NCBI GenBank assembly: GCA_942492205.1
Contig: CALODT010000001.1
Span: 682,001 to 746,000 of the forward strand
From: UBA1847 sp942492205
GTDB lineage: Bacteria; Pseudomonadota; Gammaproteobacteria; Steroidobacterales; Woeseiaceae
Direction of reading: 5' to 3'
DNA: 64,000 bases
Part shown: positions 34,425 to 43,636 of the stretch, one piece after another
Position numbering within the stretch: position 1 is the first letter of the stretch
Layout: each line of letters starts with the position of its first letter
Position numbers and translations under genes: made by a program
Notes under the pieces: model-generated
What the model was told of the DNA's origin: nothing
What the model saw: only the letters and a program-made list of their open reading frames with translations
The model's database searches: none

Positions 34425-36814
34425 TTGAAGGTTGGAATATGGCAGCGCAGCTGTGCGTCCGGCTGCCGATAACAGGCCTGGAGCTTGTATCCGGTCGCGT
34501 TTTCGGAGGGTGTCTGGATCGTCATTACGGCGGTGAAATTGTTACCCGGGCGCACCATCTCGCTGGGGTCGAGGTCCTCGGTCAGGTAGTCGGACGGATC
34601 GAGCGTCCTGGTGCCAATCGTCTCCGCGAATCGGTCGGTCAGCGAGATGTTGATCAGCGGGTAGGGCAGCGCATCAGCGGAGGTATTGCCGATACGCGAG
34701 ATGACCGTGAGTGTGTCGGCCTCTTCGTCCAGGATTTGCCGGTGAGCCTCGAAGTGCCAGCCCGTTACGTCCCAGGCCGGCGATAGTGGCATACCGATAG
34801 CCCGGTAAAGGGGGCCGACGGTTTCGTTGAAGACCGGAATCGTCGCGAGCGCCTCGCGCGACTGGTGCAGGACCTGAACAACCAGTATCAGGGCCAGGAA
34901 AACAGCCGCAGCCGCCATCCCGCGTCGCTTGCCGCGGCCGGCCTGCTGTCGCTCTTCGGCTTCCTGGGCACGCCGCGCTTTTTCCACGAGTTCCGCGGCT
35001 TCCGCGATATCCGCCTTGCGTTTTTCCTGCTCGAGGGCGGTCTGTACAAACGCGCCCTCCATGATGATCGATTCGAAGCCGTCGCCCTCGCTCTGTTGCC
35101 ATGCCGGAACCTGGTCAACGCCCTTCTCTGCGTCTTCCTGCGCGACGACGATCGTGGAGGCGAATCCGTCTTCATCCTCAATCGCCATGCTGAGCAGTTC
35201 CTGGTCAATCAGGCGATTGAGCGTCTGTTCTTCTTCGCTTTGCGGTGGCACGACATGGAGGCTTTCTTCATCGTGGGGTGGCTCGATGAACTCCTGCTGC
35301 TCCTCGAGCACACCGTCATCATCCTCGACTTCGAGAACGACGTCGTTCTCGTCTGCTTCCGCAAAGACCGCACCTTCATCGCCGTCATCTGCAAGGAACT
35401 CCGCGTCGAAGACGTCGGACTGCTGCTCGAGCACGTCGTCGTCTTCCTCGACTTCGAGAACGACGTCCTTTTCATCAGTCTCTGCGGCCACACCGTTATC
35501 GTCGTCATCTTCGAAGAACTCCGCGTCGAAGACATCGGACTGCTCCTCGAGCTCGGCCATCGCCTTCTCGATGGATCCAAACTCGAGCGGTGCTTCGTCG
35601 ACTGGCGGCAAATCGTCGTCGTCAGCATCCTGCGCTTCGATAGCGGCCGCATCCTCAGTCTGATCGCCCGGCTCGCTGTCCAGCTGCAGCGAATCATGGT
35701 CCGCACCGGCGAGGTTCTCATCAGCCAGCTCGAGTTCCGGCACTTCGCCGGTATCTTTGCTTGCCTCTGCATCCGTTAGCGCCGGCACCGAACCCGTTTC
35801 GGCCAGTTCCAATTCCGTTGCGTCTTCCGGGGTTTCAAATGCGGACGGCTCGTTGAAAACCTCGTCTTCTAAAGGCGCCTCTCCGGGGCTTACATGTTCG
35901 TCGTCGACCGCCAGAGCCTCTTCCGCCACGTCGGGGTCAGCAGCGGCATGCATGCCGCTAAGATCGATTCCCATGGCCTCTGCCTGCAGCGCAAACTGTG
36001 TATCCACGTCGAGCGGGACGTCGACGTCGCCCGCATCGGCAGGCTCCTCGGCGATCTCGTCACCAGGATCGGTCTGGCTCAGTGCCTCGAGCTCGGCATT
36101 GAGCGGCGGCACATAGGGTTTGGGAGGCTCCGAGAATTCGCCGAGGATATCCGCCCATTCCTCGGGTTCGCTCAGCGCAATGTCGGCCGCGTCATCGAGT
36201 TCGCTGGGATGCGTCGATTGCATCGCGGGTTCAGCTTCATCTGCACCGGCCCCGCCCGATACCGCAACGTAGGAGGACTCGTCATCCAGGTCAAAATCAT
36301 CCGGTAGCGGCGTGTTGTCGTCGAAGCGTAGCTCTTCAACCGGGGTCTGGGCTGGCGCATTTGCCGACTCGGCAAAAATTTCGCTGGCATCGATGTCGTT
36401 TGGCGTCTTCGTCAGGAACTGGTCCACCGGGGTCGGCGATTCATCGAGCAGTTCGTCGACGCCGACGGATGTCGGTTCCGGATCGTCGTCGAGTACACGC
36501 CATTCGACGCCGGTATCCTCAATGCGAATATCGGAGCCCGCCAGCTCATCCAGTGTTTTTAAGAGCGCCGCACTCTGTTCCGCCGAGATGGCCATCGGCG
36601 TGCTTTCGCCAGGCGCAGGCGGTTCAGGCGTCAGTTCCGGCAGGCGCTCCTCGATCTCCCTGCGCGCCGGTTGTTCGGGCATTTGCTCAGAGAGATATTC
36701 GAGCGCATTGAACGCGACGCCACAGCCGCCACAGCGCACTTTGCCGGCGGCCTGTTTCAAGACCTCCGCAGTGACGCGAAACGCGGTGCTGCAATCTGGG
36801 CATTGCGTATACAT
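34421..36814 (-). CDS. Zinc-ribbon/DUF3426 membrane protein with long acidic repeat region
   Basis: 797 residues. The N-terminal MJ0042-type zinc ribbon has CPDCSTAF and CGGCGVAFN. A central region of some 550 residues is very rich in Asp and Glu and contains two tandem repeats of about 40 residues beginning SDVFDAEF (encoded around 35300-35545). One membrane helix lies near residue 635 (GMAAAAVFLALILVVQVLHQ), followed by the C-terminal DUF3426 domain, predicted periplasmic. Proteins of this type usually sit between prmA and dusB, as here. The function is unknown. It is unusually long because of the acidic region. Confidence 0.85.
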   Translation of the reverse strand: MYTQCPDCSTAFRVTAEVLKQAAGKVRCGGCGVAFNALEYLSEQMPEQPARREIEERLPELTPEPPAPGESTPMAISAEQSAALLKTLDELAGSDIRIEDTGVEWRVLDDDPEPTSVGVDELLDESPTPVDQFLTKTPNDIDASEIFAESANAPAQTPVEELRFDDNTPLPDDFDLDDESSYVAVSGGAGADEAEPAMQSTHPSELDDAADIALSEPEEWADILGEFSEPPKPYVPPLNAELEALSQTDPGDEIAEEPADAGDVDVPLDVDTQFALQAEAMGIDLSGMHAAADPDVAEEALAVDDEHVSPGEAPLEDEVFNEPSAFETPEDATELELAETGSVPALTDAEASKDTGEVPELELADENLAGADHDSLQLDSEPGDQTEDAAAIEAQDADDDDLPPVDEAPLEFGSIEKAMAELEEQSDVFDAEFFEDDDDNGVAAETDEKDVVLEVEEDDDVLEQQSDVFDAEFLADDGDEGAVFAEADENDVVLEVEDDDGVLEEQQEFIEPPHDEESLHVVPPQSEEEQTLNRLIDQELLSMAIEDEDGFASTIVVAQEDAEKGVDQVPAWQQSEGDGFESIIMEGAFVQTALEQEKRKADIAEAAELVEKARRAQEAEERQQAGRGKRRGMAAAAVFLALILVVQVLHQSREALATIPVFNETVGPLYRAIGMPLSPAWDVTGWHFEAHRQILDEEADTLTVISRIGNTSADALPYPLINISLTDRFAETIGTRTLDPSDYLTEDLDPSEMVRPGNNFTAVMTIQTPSENATGYKLQACYRQPDAQLRCHIPTFK

Positions 36815-36817
36815 TGC

Positions 36818-37732
36818 CTACCTTTTTCTCCTGCCGCTCAGCCGTGACCAGGTCTGACCGTCTTGCTCCCTGAATACCGGTTCATCGAACTCGATCCAGG
36901 GCTCGTAAGCGGCCGTGACGGCGGCTGCTTGTTCACATAATACGCCGGATAAGGCAAGCATACCGTTGCCGGCGATCGTTGATGTGACGGATTCGGCAAA
37001 CTCAACAAGTGGCCCGGCGAGAATGTTCGCGACCACGATATCGAATCTGCCTTCAATCTGTTCTGCACTACCAACCACGCGTAGACGCCCGGTAACGCCG
37101 TTGTGCTCGGCATTCTGTGTCGTTGCGATTAGCGCCTGTGGGTCGATGTCCATTGCGACGGCCGACGCACACCCGAGTTTCAGGCCGGCGATCGCCAGGA
37201 CGCCGGACCCACAGCCGTAATCCAGCATCGTCCTGTCCTCGACTGCAAGCCCGTCCAGCCACTCGAGACACAGCGCGGTGGTAGCGTGTGTGCCGGTGCC
37301 GAATGCGAGGCCGGGGTCGAGCTGGACGATCACAGCGTCGCGCTGCGTGACGGTGCTGTGGCCGGGACTGATCCAGAGACGTTCGCCAAAGCGCATCGGC
37401 CCGAAATCCTTGAGCCATTCACGTTCCCAGGCGCGGTTTTCGAGTGTTTCGACGCGATGTCTTGGCAGCTCCGAAAGCGCCAGCGAATCGAGCAGGTCGT
37501 TCTGCAGGCCGGCCATGTCGGCATCTGCCGGAAACAGCCCGGTGATGCAGGTATCGCTCCAGAGCGGCGTCTCGCCAGGGGCCGGTTCCAGTACCGGGTT
37601 GTCGCCGGCATCACTCAGTGTGACCGAGCAGGCACCGTGGCGATTGAAGATGTCCTCGATCGTATCGGGGTCCAGCTTGTCGAGCCTCAAGACAAACTGC
37701 AGCCAGTCCGGCGATGAATCGTTCCCGGTCAA
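36818..37732 (-). CDS. prmA: Ribosomal protein L11 methyltransferase
   Basis: 304 residues. It trimethylates L11 using S-adenosylmethionine. The SAM-binding motif LDYGCGSGVLAIAGLKLG and the post-motif block IVVANILAGPLVEFA are clear, as is LDPGLAFGTGTHATT. The start is TTG 37732, overlapping the accC stop as TTGA, which implies translational coupling. A 3-base gap separates it from the DUF3426 gene. Confidence 0.95.
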   Translation of the reverse strand: MTGNDSSPDWLQFVLRLDKLDPDTIEDIFNRHGACSVTLSDAGDNPVLEPAPGETPLWSDTCITGLFPADADMAGLQNDLLDSLALSELPRHRVETLENRAWEREWLKDFGPMRFGERLWISPGHSTVTQRDAVIVQLDPGLAFGTGTHATTALCLEWLDGLAVEDRTMLDYGCGSGVLAIAGLKLGCASAVAMDIDPQALIATTQNAEHNGVTGRLRVVGSAEQIEGRFDIVVANILAGPLVEFAESVTSTIAGNGMLALSGVLCEQAAAVTAAYEPWIEFDEPVFREQDGQTWSRLSGRRKR

Positions 37733-39072
37733 ACCAGTCCGAGTCGTTTCTCGAGGTAATGAATGTCCGTGCCACCGGCCTGGAAAGCGGCGTGCTGAAA
37801 GATCTCCTGGTGCAGCGGCACATTGGTCTTGATACCTTCAACAACGATCTCGTTCAGTGCGCTGCGCATACGCGCGAAGGCGGCGTCACGGTTGGCGCCG
37901 TGCGCGATCAGCTTGCCAATCATCGAGTCGTAGTACGGCGGTACTTTGTAGCCGCTGTAAATGTGGCTTTCGACGCGGACACCCGGACCGCCCGGCGAGT
38001 GCCAGAGCGTCACAAGTCCCGGCGACGGCATGAAGGTTTTCGGGTCTTCCGCATTGATACGGCACTCGATGGCATGGCCCTGGATCTTGATGTCGTCCTG
38101 GGTGAACTGCAGCTCTTCACCGCTCGCGATTCGCAATTGCTCGCGAACGATATCGACGCCGGTGATCATCTCCGTAACCGGGTGTTCGACCTGCAGTCGA
38201 GTGTTCATCTCGATGAAGTAGAACTCGTTGTTTTCGTACAGGAACTCGAACGTACCGGCGCTGCGGTAGCCGATTTCGAGGCAGGCGTTCACACAGCGGT
38301 CCCCGATGCGCTGGCGCTGTTCCTCGGTGATTCCCGGCGCCGGCGCTTCTTCGATGACTTTCTGGTGGCGTCTTTGCATCGAGCAATCGCGTTCACCCAG
38401 GTGAATGGCATTGCCGTGCGTATCGGCCAGCACCTGGAACTCTACGTGCCGCGGCGTCTCGAGGAATTTCTCCATGTACACCATATCGTTGCTGAACGCG
38501 GCGCGTGCCTCCGCCTTGGTCACCGTGATGGCGGCCGTCAGCGAGGCCTCGGAATGCACAACCCGCATGCCACGTCCGCCACCACCACCCGAGGCCTTGA
38601 TAATGATCGGATAGCCGATGTCACGGGCGAGGCGAATGTTCTCGTCGGGATCGTCGCCCAGCGGCCCGTCCGAGCCTGGCACGCAGGGGACGCCTGCCGC
38701 TTTCATCGCCCTGATGGCAGACACCTTGTCGCCCATCAGGCGGATAGAGTCCGCCTTTGGACCGATAAACGTAAAGCCGCTCGATTCGACACGCTCCGCG
38801 AAATCCGCATTCTCGGACAGGAAGCCGTATCCAGGGTGAATCCCGGTAGCGTCCGTCACTTCGGCCGCGCTGATAATTGCCGGCATGTTGAGGTAACTGT
38901 CCGTCGATGCCGGAGGCCCTATGCAGACGGTCTCATCCGCCAGCAAGACATGCTTCAGGTTATTGTCCGCCGTGGAATGTACGGCGACGGTCTTGATGCC
39001 CATCTCACGGCAGGCCCGCAGAATACGCAGGGCGATCTCGCCGCGATTGGCTATGACTATTTTTTCCAGCAT
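37729..39072 (-). CDS. accC: Acetyl-CoA carboxylase biotin carboxylase subunit
   Basis: 447 residues. It carboxylates the biotin of AccB with ATP and bicarbonate. It begins MLEKIVIANRGEIALRILRA and contains the glycine-rich ATP-grasp loop KASGGGGGRGMRVV, the metal site FIEMNTRLQVEHPVTE and RDCSMQRRHQKVIEEAP. It lies 14 bases after accB. It supplies malonyl-CoA for fatty acid synthesis. Confidence 0.98.
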   Translation of the reverse strand: MLEKIVIANRGEIALRILRACREMGIKTVAVHSTADNNLKHVLLADETVCIGPPASTDSYLNMPAIISAAEVTDATGIHPGYGFLSENADFAERVESSGFTFIGPKADSIRLMGDKVSAIRAMKAAGVPCVPGSDGPLGDDPDENIRLARDIGYPIIIKASGGGGGRGMRVVHSEASLTAAITVTKAEARAAFSNDMVYMEKFLETPRHVEFQVLADTHGNAIHLGERDCSMQRRHQKVIEEAPAPGITEEQRQRIGDRCVNACLEIGYRSAGTFEFLYENNEFYFIEMNTRLQVEHPVTEMITGVDIVREQLRIASGEELQFTQDDIKIQGHAIECRINAEDPKTFMPSPGLVTLWHSPGGPGVRVESHIYSGYKVPPYYDSMIGKLIAHGANRDAAFARMRSALNEIVVEGIKTNVPLHQEIFQHAAFQAGGTDIHYLEKRLGLV

Positions 39073-39086
39073 GTCAGCGCCGCCCG

Positions 39087-39554
39087 TTAGTCGTTGTGGC
39101 GCTGATCGATGACGAACAACGTCTGGCCAAACTCGACAGGCTCACCGTTCTGAACGCGGATCGATTTGATAATGCCGGAAACGTCGGTCTCAATCTGGTT
39201 CATCATCTTCATCGCCTCGATGATGCACAGCGTATCGCCTTCATTGACGCGGTCACCGACTTGCACGTAAGGAGCGGCACCCGGCGATGACGCGGCATAG
39301 TAGGTGCCGACCATCGGGGACATCACCTCGTAGCCGTCTTCCTCGACGTCGGCGACGGCAGGCGCTGCGGCAGCAACGGGTGCGGCCGCTGCTGCAGGGG
39401 CCGCAACTGGCGCCGCCGCGGGTGCTACTGCCACCGGTGCGTGTTGCGAGTATCGGCTAATCCTGACGGATTCTTCGCCCTCGGTGATTTCAATCTCGGC
39501 AATGCCGGATTCGTCCAGCAACTCGATCAGTTTTTTTACTTTTCTTATATCCAT
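39087..39554 (-). CDS. accB: Biotin carboxyl carrier protein of acetyl-CoA carboxylase
   Basis: 155 residues with an N-terminal helical domain, a Pro/Ala-rich linker (about residues 38-70) and a biotinyl domain with the biotinylation motif CIIEAMKMMN. The motif Lys is the biotin attachment site. It is encoded with accC, three bases after aroQ. Confidence 0.97.
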   Translation of the reverse strand: MDIRKVKKLIELLDESGIAEIEITEGEESVRISRYSQHAPVAVAPAAAPVAAPAAAAAPVAAAAPAVADVEEDGYEVMSPMVGTYYAASSPGAAPYVQVGDRVNEGDTLCIIEAMKMMNQIETDVSGIIKSIRVQNGEPVEFGQTLFVIDQRHND

Positions 39555-39557
39555 CGC

Positions 39558-40007
39558 TCAATCCCCGCTGGTGGCTACGAAGTTGCTGGCAGCATGCAGC
39601 GCCAATTCGTAACCGTAAGCCCCAAAACCAAAAAGACAACTCGTTGCAATATCACTGAAGAAACTGTGCTGTCGAAACTCTTCCCGCGCGAACGTATTGC
39701 TGAGATGAATCTCGATAAAAGGAATCCCCACCGCAAGAAACGCATCGCGCAGCGCGACACTGGTGTGCGTGAAGCCTCCCGGGTTCAGAATAATGAAGTC
39801 GACTTTATCCGAGCCGGCCTGCTGCACGCGGTCGATGAGTTCATGTTCAGCATTGCTCTGAAAACAGTCGAGCTCATGTCCCAGTTCCGCCGCCAGCGCG
39901 GTGGCACGCGCCTCGATATCCTCAAGCCTGGTAGCGCCATAAACCGCCGGCTCTCGCGTTCCGAGCAGGTTCAGGTTGGGCCCATTGATAAGCAGGAACG
40001 CGGACAT
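39558..40007 (-). CDS. aroQ: Type II 3-dehydroquinate dehydratase
   Basis: 149 residues, typical of the dodecameric type II enzyme of the shikimate pathway. It has the N-terminal INGPNLNLLGTREPAVYG with the catalytic Tyr, IILNPGGFTHTSVAL, and FIEIHLSNTFAREEFR with the catalytic His. It is first in the aroQ-accB-accC-prmA run. Confidence 0.96.
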   Translation of the reverse strand: MSAFLLINGPNLNLLGTREPAVYGATRLEDIEARATALAAELGHELDCFQSNAEHELIDRVQQAGSDKVDFIILNPGGFTHTSVALRDAFLAVGIPFIEIHLSNTFAREEFRQHSFFSDIATSCLFGFGAYGYELALHAASNFVATSGD

Positions 40008-40121
40008 TGGATGAGATTCGCAGCTAGATAGCCGAAGATGGCCGCAATTCTAACCCTTTTTTCCGACTTTAGGGCAACTTTCGCGCTACGACACGGCCTT
40101 GGAAGGCGCTGCCGTGGCGTT

Positions 40122-40751
40122 TCAGAGTGCGTCGAGCTCGGCTCTTGCCGCCTGCTTGTCGATTTCGGCCCGCTCGAGCCTCGTCATCACGTCAACGACA
40201 GCATCGAGGTGCTCCTGATGCAACTCACCGATGTAAGCGCTCAGGTACTCGCCGTCAGCAGCGACGAACATGGTGAACGGCATGCCGATAAAGTCGATAC
40301 CGGAAGACTCGGCGACTGCCATGGCGTCCTGCTCGCCGACCAGCACCGGGTAGTTGAACTGTGCCGATTCCGCGTACTCGGCCACAGCCTCCGGAAAATC
40401 GACGGCGATGCCGATGACCTCAAAGCCGTTGCCGGACTGTTCGTCCTGGAAAGCCTTCAGCAGCGGAATCTCCCGCCGGCACGGTGCGCACCAGGTGGCC
40501 CAGAAGTTGATAAGGCGATTTTTCCCCTGCCATTCGGAGAAACTGCGCGGTTCGCCGGTAACGTCCGGCAACGTGAACTCCGGGTAGCTAACGACAGCTC
40601 GCGCCGATGGCTCGCCGGTTGCGGCGGGCTCCGCGTTTGCTGTGGGCGGAGTTGCCTGCTGCGCGGTCACGGGAATGCGGGCCGCGTAAAAGAGCGCGCC
40701 GCTCAGCAGTGCCAGCAACGCGGTTGCAAAGATCAACATTACCCTGGACAC
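40122..40751 (-). CDS. TlpA/ResA-like membrane-anchored thiol-disulfide protein
   Basis: 209 residues with an N-terminal anchor (LIFATALLALLSGALFYAA) and a periplasmic thioredoxin domain with NFWATWCAPCRREIPL. The start is GTG 40751, behind AGGAAG eight bases upstream and 12 bases after dsbD. It probably takes electrons from DsbD for apocytochrome c or other periplasmic thiol reduction (inference from operon and family). Confidence 0.88.
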   Translation of the reverse strand: MSRVMLIFATALLALLSGALFYAARIPVTAQQATPPTANAEPAATGEPSARAVVSYPEFTLPDVTGEPRSFSEWQGKNRLINFWATWCAPCRREIPLLKAFQDEQSGNGFEVIGIAVDFPEAVAEYAESAQFNYPVLVGEQDAMAVAESSGIDFIGMPFTMFVAADGEYLSAYIGELHQEHLDAVVDVMTRLERAEIDKQAARAELDAL

Positions 40752-40763
40752 AGCGTGCGCTTC

Positions 40764-43019
40764 CTAGTGGGCCGTCTGCGCGCTCATCGAAGTCGCGTTG
40801 CCGAGGGCTTTCTGCAAATGTTCGACGAAATCACCGGCTTCCATGTACCCCACGACTTCATACCCGCGGCGTTGCTCGCCATCTTTGCCAAAGAAGATGA
40901 TGGTCGGCGGTCCGAACACGCCGAAGCGGTTCAGCAACGCCTGATCCGCGTCGTCGTTGTCCGTTACGTCGGCCTGCAGCCAGACGGTATTTGAAAGCGT
41001 TGCCTGCACAGCTTCGTCGGTAAACGTGTAGGCTTCCATTTCCTTGCAGGATACACACCAGTCCGCATAGAAATCCAGAAACGCGGTCTTGCCGGCGCTC
41101 GCAGCCGCCGCCAGTTCACGATCCAGGTCATCGACCGTCTTTACCCGCTGGAACGGCAATGCGTGCTGCTCTTCGGCGACCATTGACGGGCTGCCGCCGC
41201 CGAGGCTAATGCTCGCAAGTGGCTTGAGCGGGTTGCTGCCGCCGGCGAGTGCGCCCAGCAACAGGATGACGCCGTAGATGATCGCGAGGAAGCCGAAACC
41301 CTTGCCGAGTTTCTGGGCCATGGCGGAGTCGCTGCTGAGCGTGGTGAGGCCACCCATGAAAACGCCCGTCATGAATACCAGGACCGCCCACAGCAACATG
41401 GTCACGTTGCCTGGCAGGATTCGCGACAACATCCAGATGGCCAGCCCGAGCATCATGAAACCAAAGGCGTTCTTGACGGCGACCATCCACGCGCCGGCTT
41501 TCGGCAACAGTTTGCCCTGAGCCGCGCCGACCAGTAGCAGCGGTGCACCCATGCCCAGGCTCATGGCAAACAGTGCGCTGCCGCTGCGCAGCATGTCGCC
41601 CGTCTGCGCCATTACCGTCAACGCTGCAATCAACGCTGGCGCAACGCAGGCGGTTACGATGAGGGCCGATAGCGCGCCCATTACGAACGCACCAATCATG
41701 GTGCCGCTCTTCTGGTTGCCGCTAACGCCGGCGAGCTTGCTCTGCACGCTGCTCGGCATCTGCAGGTCGTAGGCGCCGAACATGCCGAGCGCGAGCACGA
41801 CGAAAAGCGCTGAAAACAGGATGAGGATCCACGGCTGATTGAAGGTCGCCTGCAGCTGCATGCCCGCGGCGGCGGCGGCGATTCCGGCGCCGGTGTAAAC
41901 CAGGGCCATACCCATGACGTAGCTGAGCGCGAGCGTAAAGCCACGCATCGGCGTCACATCGTCGCCTTCCCCAGCGATGATGCCTGAGAGAATTGGCACC
42001 ATCGGCAACACGCACGGCGTAAAGGCGAGGCCGAGACCCGCAAGGAAGAAAAGGCCGGCGGCGACCCAGATGCTGGAGCCGGTGATTATATTAGCCAGCC
42101 GTGCCTGCTCGCTGACCGGAGCGTCGCTTGTCGGCAGAGCGGACAGGTCGGATACGGCTGATGCTTCGGGCAGACTGACCGTCACAGTGCGTGTCTGCGG
42201 CATGTAACAAAGCCCGCCCTCGGCGCAGCCCTGGTACTTGAGCTCCAGTTCGAGATCCATGGCCTCGGGTGTGGCACGAGCAATTGGCAGCCGTGCGAGT
42301 ACGTCCTCGAGATAGACCTCCATCTCGCCGAAATACTCGTCGACCTTCATCTTGCCCTTGGGAAGATCAAGGCGACCCGCCGCTGCACTATCGCTCAGCG
42401 AACGAACGGCGATCTTGTCCTTGTACAGGTAGAAGCCCTGGACGACGCGAAATCCAACGTCAACGGTATTGCCGTCGACCGCAAAGACCTCCGGGATGAA
42501 GACGTCGTCGACCGGCGGAAATTCTGAGCTTGCATTGTCATTCGCCGGCAGCGCCCCGAGCGACAGTTTCGGCGTGCCGCCTGCCACCTTTCGCAGCTTG
42601 ACCGTTTCAGTCCAGGTCTGCGGCGGATAGCAAAGGCCGAGATCAGCACAACCCTGGCTCTTGATGACCAGATCGACCGTCTGCGGTCGATCGCCACTGA
42701 CCGTATACGGAATCGTGACGAAGAAGCGGTCGCGGTATACCTGCTGCTTGCCGAAGAATTCGTCCTCGTGCGGAAGCCCTTCGGGAAACTCGGGTTCGCC
42801 GAGCAGGACGGTGTCAGCGCCGACGGCAAAGCTGAGTTTCTTGCGATAAAGGTAGTAGCCCTCGGCGATCGCCCAGTCGACCTCAAAGGCCGTCCCGGTA
42901 TCGGCTACGACGTACTGGAACGCCTCCGTGACCTGAAGTGGCTCCTCGTCTGCGTACGCTGCGACCGTGAGGAAAACGGCGCAAAGGAGTATGGCAAAAC
43001 TGTCTCGAATCATCGTCAT
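40764..43019 (-). CDS. dsbD: Thiol:disulfide interchange protein DsbD with duplicated alpha domain
   Basis: 751 residues, against about 565 in E. coli. After the signal peptide there are two successive DsbD-alpha domains. The first contains SQGCADLGLCYPPQTWTE, the second YQGCAEGGLCYMPQTRTV, each with the paired Cys. An eight-helix membrane domain follows (LAFTPCVLPMVPILSG and VTACVAPAL hold its cysteines). A C-terminal thioredoxin domain has YADWCVSCKEME. It moves electrons from cytoplasmic thioredoxin to periplasmic partners such as the TlpA-like protein encoded next. Confidence 0.95.
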   Translation of the reverse strand: MTMIRDSFAILLCAVFLTVAAYADEEPLQVTEAFQYVVADTGTAFEVDWAIAEGYYLYRKKLSFAVGADTVLLGEPEFPEGLPHEDEFFGKQQVYRDRFFVTIPYTVSGDRPQTVDLVIKSQGCADLGLCYPPQTWTETVKLRKVAGGTPKLSLGALPANDNASSEFPPVDDVFIPEVFAVDGNTVDVGFRVVQGFYLYKDKIAVRSLSDSAAAGRLDLPKGKMKVDEYFGEMEVYLEDVLARLPIARATPEAMDLELELKYQGCAEGGLCYMPQTRTVTVSLPEASAVSDLSALPTSDAPVSEQARLANIITGSSIWVAAGLFFLAGLGLAFTPCVLPMVPILSGIIAGEGDDVTPMRGFTLALSYVMGMALVYTGAGIAAAAAGMQLQATFNQPWILILFSALFVVLALGMFGAYDLQMPSSVQSKLAGVSGNQKSGTMIGAFVMGALSALIVTACVAPALIAALTVMAQTGDMLRSGSALFAMSLGMGAPLLLVGAAQGKLLPKAGAWMVAVKNAFGFMMLGLAIWMLSRILPGNVTMLLWAVLVFMTGVFMGGLTTLSSDSAMAQKLGKGFGFLAIIYGVILLLGALAGGSNPLKPLASISLGGGSPSMVAEEQHALPFQRVKTVDDLDRELAAAASAGKTAFLDFYADWCVSCKEMEAYTFTDEAVQATLSNTVWLQADVTDNDDADQALLNRFGVFGPPTIIFFGKDGEQRRGYEVVGYMEAGDFVEHLQKALGNATSMSAQTAH

Positions 43020-43152
43020 GGGTATCTGCGTTCTCGGCTCTCGGGGCTGCCCGTACAGGCTAAGACCTGCCGCGCGTGCCGAATGTTACTCCAAACCGTC
43101 CGGATGTCTTGGATACAGGTCCGATTTTTGCGCGAAAGCCAGGCTGCAAAAG

Positions 43153-43180
43153 CTTGTAATTTTGGTGGCCAACCCTATTA
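43153..43180 (+). promoter_or_regulatory. Candidate sigma-32 heat-shock promoter of groESL
   Basis: CTTGTAA at 43153-43159 and CCCTATTA at 43173-43180, 13 bases apart, fit the sigma-32 pattern (CTTGAA, 13-17 bases, CCCATnT) with a few mismatches. It ends exactly where the CIRCE operator begins. Confidence 0.55.
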
Positions 43181-43207
43181 TTAGCACTCCTCGTAACCGA
43201 GTGCTAA
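43181..43207 (+). promoter_or_regulatory. CIRCE operator (HrcA binding site)
   Basis: TTAGCACTC (43181-43189), a 9-base spacer, and GAGTGCTAA (43199-43207) form a perfect match to the CIRCE consensus. HrcA, when folded by GroEL, represses at this site. It lies 66 bases upstream of groES. Confidence 0.95.
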
Positions 43208-43272
43208 CAGTGCTCGGTACGAATTCCGAAATTTATCGGTTTTAAATCAACAACTTATAGGAGTTAAGCACC

Positions 43273-43563
43273 ATGAAGATGCGTCCGCTTCATGATCGGG
43301 TCATTGTTAAGCGCATGGAAGAAGAGCGCACATCGCCCGGCGGAATCGTCATTCCCGACGCTGCGGCTGAAAAGCCCATCAAGGGTGAAGTCATCGCGGC
43401 CGGCAACGGCAAGATTCTTGAGAACGGCGACGTTCGCAAGCTCGATGTCAAGGTCGGTGACAAGGTCCTGTTCGGCAAGTATGCCGGCACCGAAGTCAAG
43501 GTTGACGGTGAAGAACTGCTCGTGATGAAGGAAGACGACATCATGGCGGTGATTGAGGGCTAA
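43273..43563 (+). CDS. groES: Co-chaperonin GroES
   Basis: 96 residues. It begins MKMRPLHDRVIVKRMEEERT, contains the mobile-loop region SPGGIVIPDAA, and ends in ELLVMKEDDIMAVIEG. It caps the GroEL chamber. TAGGAG at about 43258 is its ribosome site. It is transcribed with groEL from a promoter with CIRCE control. Confidence 0.98.
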   Translation: MKMRPLHDRVIVKRMEEERTSPGGIVIPDAAAEKPIKGEVIAAGNGKILENGDVRKLDVKVGDKVLFGKYAGTEVKVDGEELLVMKEDDIMAVIEG

Positions 43564-43636
43564 ACCTCCTTACACCCCTATTCAGAAGTAAACACTGAGG
43601 CGGTTTAGACCGCCAGAGACAACAGAGGAATTTAAG

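Noticed and set aside
34865..35779. Long plus-strand frames opposite the DUF3426 gene
   Set aside because: They are antisense shadows of Asp/Glu-rich repeats; the minus-strand gene has the zinc ribbon, membrane helix and operon context.
37714..39090. 458-codon plus-strand frame opposite accC
   Set aside because: AccC on the minus strand is full length and unmistakable; the frame is open only because of high-GC codon bias.
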